9,169 bases of DNA from NCBI GenBank assembly GCA_027297085.1, contig JAPUIL010000656.1, forward strand, positions 1 to 9,169, given 5' to 3'. The notes beneath the pieces were generated by a model that was not told where the DNA came from, ran no database searches, and saw only the letters and a program-made list of their open reading frames with translations. The position numbers and the translations under genes were made by a program. Source of the stretch: Verrucomicrobiota bacterium (GTDB taxonomy: Bacteria; Verrucomicrobiota; Verrucomicrobiia; Opitutales; UBA2995). Shown here in pieces: positions 1 to 5,840 of the stretch; the stretch's first letter is position 1, and every line of letters begins with the position of its first letter.

Positions 1-623
1 TTGATCTGGATGGCACACTGACCGATCCCAAAGCCGGTATCACCGGTTTCATCCAGCACGCCCTTGAAAAACTGGACCAACCCGTTCCAGATAAAGACGA
101 GCTCACCTGGTGCATCGGTCCCCCACTCTACGACAGTTTTCTGGAACTTCTGGAAAACGATGCCGATGCCGCTGAAAAAGCCATGGGATTCTATCGCGAC
201 CGTTTCGAAACGGTGGGAATGTTTGAAAACGAATTATATGCCGGAATACCTGACTGCCTGAGGCAACTGAAAGAAGCAGGCATTTCTCTCTTTGTGGCAA
301 CTTCCAAGCCTCACTTTTACGCCAAAAAAATCGCGGAGCACTTTGGTATCTCGCACTTCTTTAATCACATCCATGGCAGCGAAATGTCCGGAGAACGGGT
401 GAATAAAGTGGAGCTGATTAAATACATTATCGAAACAGAGAGTCTCGATCCTTCCAAGACCATCATGATCGGCGATCGCAAGCATGACATTCTAGGAGCG
501 AAACGATTCGGGATACGAACTATCGGTGTGTTGTACGGTTATGGATCGAAAGAGGAACTGATTGAGGCAGGGACGGATGAGTTGGTGAAGTCAGCGGGAG
601 AAATCGCGGAATTAATTCTGTAG
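1..623 (+). CDS. HAD-superfamily phosphatase (phosphoglycolate phosphatase / 5'-nucleotidase-like), 5' end missing
   Basis: This is a haloacid-dehalogenase-type hydrolase that removes phosphate from a small metabolite, probably in the cytoplasm. The frame is open from position 3 to the TAG at 621-623 and the true start lies outside the window. The visible protein begins at motif I, DLDGTLTDP, with the nucleophile and acid/base aspartates. A helical cap follows, including a WCIGPPL segment typical of the Gph/5'-nucleotidase-like branch. Motif II is VATSKP (about residues 98-103 of the visible part). Motif IV is GDRKHD (about 157-162), preceded by a lysine-containing stretch that can serve as motif III. 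Only a few N-terminal residues should be missing. The family is clear, but the substrate cannot be read from the sequence. A 153-base gap separates it from the next gene, so it is probably a separate transcription unit. Confidence 0.88.
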   Translation, partial: DLDGTLTDPKAGITGFIQHALEKLDQPVPDKDELTWCIGPPLYDSFLELLENDADAAEKAMGFYRDRFETVGMFENELYAGIPDCLRQLKEAGISLFVATSKPHFYAKKIAEHFGISHFFNHIHGSEMSGERVNKVELIKYIIETESLDPSKTIMIGDRKHDILGAKRFGIRTIGVLYGYGSKEELIEAGTDELVKSAGEIAELIL

Positions 624-776
624 AAACAGTTTTCGTTGGTCTTTCATAGCTGAAGAAAGCCTGCACACTATAAGTCTCAATCACTGCTTTTCATCCTATT
701 TGTCGGCTGGACATTTATTGCCGATGCGAACTCAATACTCGTTCACGTATCGAAATAGCAGACAATCTTCTCAAAT

Positions 777-2852
777 ATGAAAAACACTACAGTTTCCCTA
801 GTCCTGATTGCTTTCCTCCCCTTGATATTAAATAGCCAGAACAAAATCGGAACCGGACCAATCCTTGAACTCTACAAGCAGAACTGCTCAGCCTGCCACG
901 GGCAAAATATGGAAGGCGGTCTGGGCAGCTCTCTCATTGACGATGTCTGGAAATACGGGTCTTCCGATGAGGATATAGCCAAAGTCATTCGTGAGGGCGT
1001 TCCGGCCATGGGCATGATTGCCTGGAAAGACGTTCTGACTGAAAAACAAATTCGCGCCCTGATCATTCTCATGAAAGAGCAAAAGTTGCTGGCAGAATCT
1101 ACCGGAATTTTGGAAAAGGTTAAACCCTTAGGCGGCGTATTCTCTACCGAACACCACAACTTCAAATTAGAGAAAGTCACCGAATTAGATGACATATTAT
1201 GGTCCATTGCCTTTCTACCGGATGAATCAATTCTGATTACTCAACGGAGTGGAAAACTGTGGCACCTGGTTGATGGTAAAAAAACGGAGATTACCGGCAT
1301 GCCCAAAGTAAGAGCTGTCAGCCAGGGAGGGTTACTGGAAGTCGCTCCCCACCCTGACTACAATAAAAACGGATGGATATACCTATCCTTCAGCGAAGAT
1401 GTGGGAGCCAAGATCGACGATAAGCCGGCATCCATGACGGCGGTTGTCAGAGGGCGAATTAAAAACAACAAATGGGTGGATGAGGAAGAAATCTTCCGCG
1501 CAGCTCCCAAGTTTCATACCGTCAAGGGAGGACACTACGGTTCCCGGTTTGTATTCAAAGACGATTACCTTTTCTTCAGTATAGGTGAACGTCAGGAGGG
1601 AGAACCGGCGCAGGATCTTACTTTGCCCAATGGGAAGGTGCACCGGCTATATCATGATGGTCGAGTTCCCGAAGGAAATCCCTTCTACAACGAACCGGGT
1701 GCTTACAAAAGCATTTGGAGCTACGGACACCGAAATCCACAAGGGCTGGACCTGCATCCGGTCACCGGTGAATTATGGGAGACAGAACACGGTCCACGCG
1801 GCGGCGACGAGTTGAACATAATCCGACCTGGGAGAAATTATGGCTGGCCGATCATTACCTTTGGTATGAACTACAATGGAACTCCCTGGACGGACAAAAC
1901 GCATATGGAAGGCATGGAACAACCGGTTCATTATTGGCTACCATCTATTGCCACCTGCGGAATCGATTTTTACGAAGGAAATGAATTCCCGGAATGGAAA
2001 CATAACTTGCTCGCTACAGGTCTGTCCGCCGAGGAATTGCAGCGCCTGGTTATTGAAGACGGCAAGGTGATACATATTGAAACCATCCTGAAAAAACAGG
2101 GACGGGTCAGAGACGTTGCTTCCGGACCGGACGGACTCATCTATGTGTCGATAAACACAAGAGATCCCAATCACGGTACCCTTTACAAAATGGTGCCGCT
2201 GGGAGAACCGCGCTGGACAAGCCTTTTCAATGGACGGGATCTCAGCGGATGGGAAGTACGGGACGGAACGTCCACCGTGCTGGTAGACGATGGCGCCATG
2301 GTGGCTTATCACCAGGGTACAAGCGGTCATACCTACCTCACCACCAAGAAAACATTTAGCGACTTTATTCTCGAACTCGATGTGAAAGTCGTTGGCGACT
2401 TGAACTCGGGGATTTTGCTGCGCGGCGTAAGCAATCCTAGATTCCGCAACGGTAAAGTGCATGGTTACCAAATGGAAATCGACCAATCCGAACGGCAATG
2501 GACCGGCGGTATCTATGAGGAAATGGGCCGCGGCTGGCTTTACTCGCTCGAAGGCAAAGATGATGCCCGCAAAGCCTATCGTCCTTCGGACTGGAATCAC
2601 TACCGCATAGAGGCCATCGGCGAACACTTCCGAATCTGGGTGAACGGTGTGCCTACTCTAAACATGGCTGACAAGAAGACCACGGAAGGTGTCATTGGTT
2701 TTCAGATACACAATCTCCCTAAAGGCGGTGGTGGCGGAGCGGTCCATATACGCAATGTCCGGATCGTATCCGAAAAGGCGGGCGATCAAATCCAAGGCAT
2801 ATCTATTCCTGAAGTTGAAATTGAAGAAGCCAGCCGTGTGGGTGATGCATGA
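777..2852 (+). CDS. Secreted cytochrome c / PQQ-dependent sugar dehydrogenase / DUF1080 fusion protein
   Basis: This is a 691-residue exported protein with three domains. Residues 1-20 look like a Sec signal peptide (short basic start, then a hydrophobic run). A small cytochrome c domain (about 27-105) carries the haem motif CSACH at 37-41, with Met78 or Met80 as candidate sixth ligand. A six-bladed-propeller glucose/aldose sugar dehydrogenase domain (PF07995-like, about 130-475) follows, with a GGHYGSR segment (251-257) and the hallmark EHGPRGGDEL (337-346) followed by RNYGWP. A DUF1080 (3-keto-disaccharide hydrolase, PF06439) domain spans about 479-664 and starts WTSLFNGRDLSGW. Family knowledge suggests that PQQ oxidises a sugar and passes electrons to the attached haem, while DUF1080 binds or hydrolyses a keto-sugar glycoside. 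The substrate is unknown. No clear ribosome binding site precedes the ATG, but the signal peptide starts directly there. Its stop overlaps the next start as ATGA, indicating co-transcription and coupled translation. Confidence 0.9.
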   Translation: MKNTTVSLVLIAFLPLILNSQNKIGTGPILELYKQNCSACHGQNMEGGLGSSLIDDVWKYGSSDEDIAKVIREGVPAMGMIAWKDVLTEKQIRALIILMKEQKLLAESTGILEKVKPLGGVFSTEHHNFKLEKVTELDDILWSIAFLPDESILITQRSGKLWHLVDGKKTEITGMPKVRAVSQGGLLEVAPHPDYNKNGWIYLSFSEDVGAKIDDKPASMTAVVRGRIKNNKWVDEEEIFRAAPKFHTVKGGHYGSRFVFKDDYLFFSIGERQEGEPAQDLTLPNGKVHRLYHDGRVPEGNPFYNEPGAYKSIWSYGHRNPQGLDLHPVTGELWETEHGPRGGDELNIIRPGRNYGWPIITFGMNYNGTPWTDKTHMEGMEQPVHYWLPSIATCGIDFYEGNEFPEWKHNLLATGLSAEELQRLVIEDGKVIHIETILKKQGRVRDVASGPDGLIYVSINTRDPNHGTLYKMVPLGEPRWTSLFNGRDLSGWEVRDGTSTVLVDDGAMVAYHQGTSGHTYLTTKKTFSDFILELDVKVVGDLNSGILLRGVSNPRFRNGKVHGYQMEIDQSERQWTGGIYEEMGRGWLYSLEGKDDARKAYRPSDWNHYRIEAIGEHFRIWVNGVPTLNMADKKTTEGVIGFQIHNLPKGGGGGAVHIRNVRIVSEKAGDQIQGISIPEVEIEEASRVGDA

Positions 2853-4270
2853 TTGGACCAAAGCGAATTATTACAAAACTTCTATTTAGCTGCTTTTGCC
2901 TGAGCCTGGTTGTAACCACCGGGGCTAATGGTACGAAGATTTTGTTTCTGGCGGGCGAACCAAGCCACGGGTGGAACGCCCATGAGTTTGTAGCCGGTAG
3001 TGAGCTATTGGCCAATTGCCTGAACGAAAGTGGTCTTGGCATTGAGGCAGTTGTCAGAGAAGGCTGGCTGATGTCTCAGGATTTCATAGTAGATTGGGAT
3101 GCTATCGTTCTTTATACCGACGGGGAGGACAAACATGTAGCCAAGGGGCGCACCCAGTATCTGAGAAATTTCTTTGAAGAAGGAACCGGCATCGTTGTTC
3201 TTCACTATGCCCTTGAAGGTGCTGATCAGGAAATGAACGAATTCTACCTCAATTCAATAGGCGGATATTTTGAAGTGAATTGGTCTGTAAATCCCCAGTG
3301 GACACTCGATAACGTAAGCTTGGCCGAGCACCCCATCACTTCCGGGGTTAGTTCTTTTCTAACTGAGGACGAGTGGTATTTCCACATGCGGTTCCGTGGC
3401 GGCATGAAAGGTGTAACACCCATATTATCTACCTTGGCTACGGAAAAAGCCCTCGGACAAGATGGACCACGATCCGGCAATCCTACTCTACGCGAAGAAC
3501 TGAAGAACGGCGTCCCCCAACATTTGGCTTGGGCGGCAGAAAATCCGGGCAAAGGCCGGGGCTTCGCTCTCACCGGTGGTAATTTTCACCACAACTGGTC
3601 ACAGGATGATTTCAGGAAACTGGTTTTGAACGGAATCGCGTGGACAGCTGGTGTGGACATACCTTCGGATGGTATCGCCTCCCAAGTTTCCGGGTTGATC
3701 AAATACAAGACGATTAGCGAAGCGATTGCCCGCAACGATGTGGTCGATGTAAAGCGACATCTGGAACGAACTCCAGATGTGGTTAATACACTCGGCAGAT
3801 CCAAGATGACACCGCTGCAAGAGGCGATTATGCGTAAAAAACCGGAAGCGGCTTTGCTCCTTCTTGAAAACGGAGCCGATCCGAATGTTGTCACTTCTCG
3901 TAGCCAGACAGCTATGCATTTGGCCATCGACCGGGATCTACCAGTCATTGCCAAAGCTGTTTTGAAAGCCGGGGTTGATTTAAGTATTCGCGACAGCCAG
4001 GGCTGGACTGCTCTTCATCTTGCGGGTGCCAAAAACAGGAATGGCATCGCCGAATTACTTATTGAAGGGGGAGCGGATGTTAAACGCTTGAGCGCCGCTG
4101 GAGGCACCCCACTCCATGAGGCAGCCGTAGGAGGAAATGCCGAGCTCATAAAATTATTATTAGACGCAGGAGTGGATCCCACGGTTATATCTGACCACGA
4201 TAAATCCGCCCTTGATATCGCCAAAGAGTACGAAAATGTGGTCGCAGTAAAGATCCTAGAAAAACTGTAG
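2849..4270 (+). CDS. Secreted ThuA-like protein with C-terminal ankyrin repeats
   Basis: This 473-residue exported protein starts inside the stop of the upstream gene (ATGA). Residues 1-26 form a signal peptide (MIGPKRIITK followed by a hydrophobic stretch ending TTGANG). A ThuA / trehalose-utilisation fold (PF06283-like, class I glutamine-amidotransferase-like) covers about 30-270. Its conserved signatures are LFLAGEPSHGW with His40, VLHYALE, DEWYFHMRF with His179, and GGNFHHNW with His247-His248. From about residue 285 to the end there are five to six ankyrin repeats, with recognisable cores MTPLQEA, QTAMHLA, WTALHLA, GTPLHEA and KSALDIA. ThuA proteins are linked to keto-sugar and disaccharide catabolism, which fits the neighbour's sugar-dehydrogenase and DUF1080 domains. 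The ankyrin part probably binds a protein partner in the periplasm. The TAG stop at 4268-4270 is part of the GTAG head of a REP sequence. Domain calls are secure; the reaction is inferred. Confidence 0.88.
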   Translation: MIGPKRIITKLLFSCFCLSLVVTTGANGTKILFLAGEPSHGWNAHEFVAGSELLANCLNESGLGIEAVVREGWLMSQDFIVDWDAIVLYTDGEDKHVAKGRTQYLRNFFEEGTGIVVLHYALEGADQEMNEFYLNSIGGYFEVNWSVNPQWTLDNVSLAEHPITSGVSSFLTEDEWYFHMRFRGGMKGVTPILSTLATEKALGQDGPRSGNPTLREELKNGVPQHLAWAAENPGKGRGFALTGGNFHHNWSQDDFRKLVLNGIAWTAGVDIPSDGIASQVSGLIKYKTISEAIARNDVVDVKRHLERTPDVVNTLGRSKMTPLQEAIMRKKPEAALLLLENGADPNVVTSRSQTAMHLAIDRDLPVIAKAVLKAGVDLSIRDSQGWTALHLAGAKNRNGIAELLIEGGADVKRLSAAGGTPLHEAAVGGNAELIKLLLDAGVDPTVISDHDKSALDIAKEYENVVAVKILEKL

Positions 4271-4293
4271 GAGGGGGCTTTACGCCCCGATTT
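4262..4293 (+). repeat. REP sequence, left arm of an inverted pair
   Basis: This 32-base repeat has the classical REP layout: a GTAG head at 4267-4270, then GGAG, then a hairpin with stem GGGGC/GCCCC and loop TTTAC (4274-4288), then GATTT. It matches the reverse complement of 4858-4888 except for one extra G and one C/T loop difference. The match includes AAACT outside the GTAG. The GTAG overlaps the stop codon of the ThuA-ankyrin gene. The hairpin followed by ATTTGTT may also act as a weak terminator for that operon, though the U-tract is poor. Confidence 0.85.
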
Positions 4294-4348
4294 GTTCTGG
4301 ATTCACAATTACCACCGATGCTAATTGTTTGAATGATATTAAAAAAAA

Positions 4349-4851
4349 ATGAGGGATCTCTTAAGAGGACATGCAGCATTGAGAAAAGGCCGATGGTCGG
4401 AGAACAACTGTATGTACTTTCTTACAATTTGTTTGGAGAAGGAAAATTTTGGATTGGATGCTAAAGAGATTTTCAACTCAAGTCTTAGCATTCTTATAAA
4501 CTTGGAATCCGAATCTTGTATCCGATTTCACGCGATTATTCATATGCCAGATCATCTCCACCTACTGATTGAACTAGAAAACCACGCCGAACTAAGCGAA
4601 TCAATAAGGTTATATAAAGGAAGGATGACACCCATTCTCAGAGGAAAAAAACTTAAAATGGTTTCTTTTACCGCCGATTGAGAGAATCGGATTCAGTTGC
4701 TCTAATATTGAGATATATGATGATGAATCCCTACCGAAACAAGCTGCTTACTCCAGATGAGATTTGGCCATTTTGGTATTGTTCAGATGATGCCAAACTA
4801 TGGATGTCTGCTATTGGGGAAGAAGATAGGCCTTTGCCAAATTGGCTTTAG
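4349..4851 (+). pseudogene. Remnant of a REP-associated tyrosine transposase (RAYT, IS200/IS605-like Y1 family)
   Basis: RAYTs are single-strand DNA transposases thought to move REP/BIME sequences. The intact frame (4349-4681, 110 residues) starts with a family-typical N-terminus (ALRKGRW, MYFLTIC) and has the metal-binding HxH motif in MPDHLHLL (His69, His71), then the helix ESIRLYKGRMTPIL. It stops early at TGA 4679-4681. The expected C-terminal part continues in another frame, from about 4657 to TAG 4849-4851, reading FYRRLRESDSV, then LRYMMMNPYR, then WPFW, as in full-length RAYTs. At least one frameshift therefore separates two halves of the same gene. The A7 run at 4645-4651 and a small deletion near 4656-4665 (a Trp-coding TGG remains at 4659-4661 in the third frame) are the likely lesions. 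No ribosome binding site is visible before the ATG, which follows a run of A. The gene looks AT-richer than its neighbours. It lies between two inverted REPs, its natural substrates. Confidence 0.85.
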
Positions 4852-4857
4852 TCAAAG

Positions 4858-4888
4858 AAATCGGGGCATAAAGCCCCTCCTACAGTTT
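4858..4888 (-). repeat. REP sequence, right arm of an inverted pair
   Basis: Read on the minus strand, this 31-base element is AAACT, then the GTAG head (4883-4880), then GGAG and a hairpin with stem GGGGC/GCCCC and loop TTTAT, then GATTT. It is the inverted mate of 4262-4293. The two arms flank the RAYT remnant with about 564 bases between them, and sequence on the inner sides diverges at once. It lies 11 bases past the stop of the minus-strand acyltransferase gene, so the hairpin followed by GATTTCTTT may end that operon's transcript. Confidence 0.85.
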
Positions 4889-4899
4889 GGATTTAAAAA

Positions 4900-5583
4900 C
4901 TAGCTCTCCGATTCTCTCATTCGATTGAGCTCATCTTCAAGCCTCTGCCGTTGCTCTTCCAATTGCTCCTTATTCAACTCGCGCGGCACCTTTATTGGCT
5001 CCGGTATGCGCACGGTTATTTTGGCAAAAGGTTTGGGGACAATTAGCTGATCCCACGATTTTGCCCGCCAGGCACGGTCGGCAGAATAAGAAAATAAATA
5101 AATGGGTGCTCTAGACAACTGGGCTAGCACGATTGCTCCTGCCTTGGCCTTATACACCGGTCCCTGCGATCCATCAGGCAAGATAACGATGGAGCTCTTC
5201 TCTTTTTGGATCACCCTAAACAAACTTCTAAGCGCCTTGCTACCACCTCGATTTGAAGATCCTCTGATCACATGAATTTTGGCCCACTTTCCCACGCGGT
5301 AACCGATTTCGCCGTCTCGAGACTGGCTGACCATCTGAGTCAAATTGAATCCCTTTCGGCTCAAAGCTGATTCCACAAAGATACCCATGTAAAACATGCG
5401 ATTATGCCAAGCGCATAAAATAACCGGATCCTCCCGGTCGAGCAGTTCTTGAACACGGCCCTCGCCTTCAATAAACTTGACACGATAGGTAGCTCCCAGC
5501 AGGCGCATAATGCCCCGCAGAAGAATCGCCGCACAAAAAGACTTGAACGTATTAGATTTCCTAGGTGAGGAATCTTTAGCCAT
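4900..5583 (-). CDS. DUF374 lysophospholipid-acyltransferase-like protein
   Basis: This 227-residue protein belongs to the DUF374 branch of the LPLAT acyltransferase superfamily. Such enzymes transfer an acyl group to a lipid or glycolipid acceptor at the inner membrane. Visible conserved blocks are ILCAWHNRMF (His60 as the likely catalytic histidine), VSQSRDGE (85-92), VIRGSSNRGG (105-114) and ILPDGSQGP (134-142), in the order and spacing of DUF374. The N-terminal stretch of about 12-33 is hydrophobic to amphipathic and could associate with the membrane. Residues 203-225 are charged and helical, probably a short coiled coil. The classical HxxxxD box is replaced by HNRMFY, as is usual for DUF374. 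It is the last gene of the minus-strand operon, with its ATG only 4 bases after the ACP stop. Placement beside an ACP and an acyl-AMP ligase suggests that it uses the acyl chain they prepare (inference). Confidence 0.85.
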   Translation of the reverse strand: MAKDSSPRKSNTFKSFCAAILLRGIMRLLGATYRVKFIEGEGRVQELLDREDPVILCAWHNRMFYMGIFVESALSRKGFNLTQMVSQSRDGEIGYRVGKWAKIHVIRGSSNRGGSKALRSLFRVIQKEKSSIVILPDGSQGPVYKAKAGAIVLAQLSRAPIYLFSYSADRAWRAKSWDQLIVPKPFAKITVRIPEPIKVPRELNKEQLEEQRQRLEDELNRMRESES

Positions 5584-5587
5584 ACGG

Positions 5588-5812
5588 CTAGGCGTTCACT
5601 TGATTCAAAAGATCTCCGACAGTCTCCATAGCAGCCGCATCTTCGTCGGAAATCTCAATATCTAGAGCTTCCTCCAATTCAAACAACAATTGCAGAGCCA
5701 TTGGGGAGTCGATTCCCAAATGGGCAGTCAGTTCGGTCTCGGCATTAAATTCGCTCCGGTCTTTACCCGTCAATTTAGTTAGGATTTCGAATACAGTATT
5801 TTCAGTGCTCAT
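5588..5812 (-). CDS. Acyl carrier protein
   Basis: This 74-residue acidic, helical protein has acyl-carrier architecture. The phosphopantetheine attachment site is Ser36 in LGIDSPMALQLL, at the start of helix II, followed by FELEEALDIEISDED and the last helix VGDLLNQV. It must be activated by a 4'-phosphopantetheinyl transferase, none of which is encoded in this window. Pro follows the attachment serine where most ACPs have Leu or Met, which suggests a dedicated carrier and not the housekeeping AcpP. It lies 28 bases downstream of the acyl-AMP ligase and 4 bases upstream of the acyltransferase on the same strand. It is the likely carrier for the chain activated by the ligase and, by inference, the platform for the diiron enzyme. 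Confidence 0.9.
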   Translation of the reverse strand: MSTENTVFEILTKLTGKDRSEFNAETELTAHLGIDSPMALQLLFELEEALDIEISDEDAAAMETVGDLLNQVNA

Positions 5813-5840
5813 ATGTTTTCGGCAAATGGTAGTTAAAAGG

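Noticed and set aside
632..662. Possible hairpin terminator after the HAD gene (CTTTC / GAAAG)
   Set aside because: The stem is only five pairs, the loop is long and no U-tract follows.
624..776. Possible promoter or riboswitch in the 153-base gap before the dehydrogenase fusion
   Set aside because: I found no convincing -35/-10 pair, conserved aptamer or strong ribosome binding site. A promoter is likely by position only.
1938..2627. A 229-codon open frame on the minus strand
   Set aside because: It lies wholly inside the dehydrogenase/DUF1080 gene, whose plus-strand product has clear domains across the same bases. The minus-strand translation shows no recognisable motif.
4645..4656. Programmed -1 frameshifting at the A7 run to make full-length RAYT
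   Set aside because: A -1 slip on the A run meets TAA at 4654-4656 almost at once, so it would not reach the C-terminal half. Mutation is the simpler explanation.
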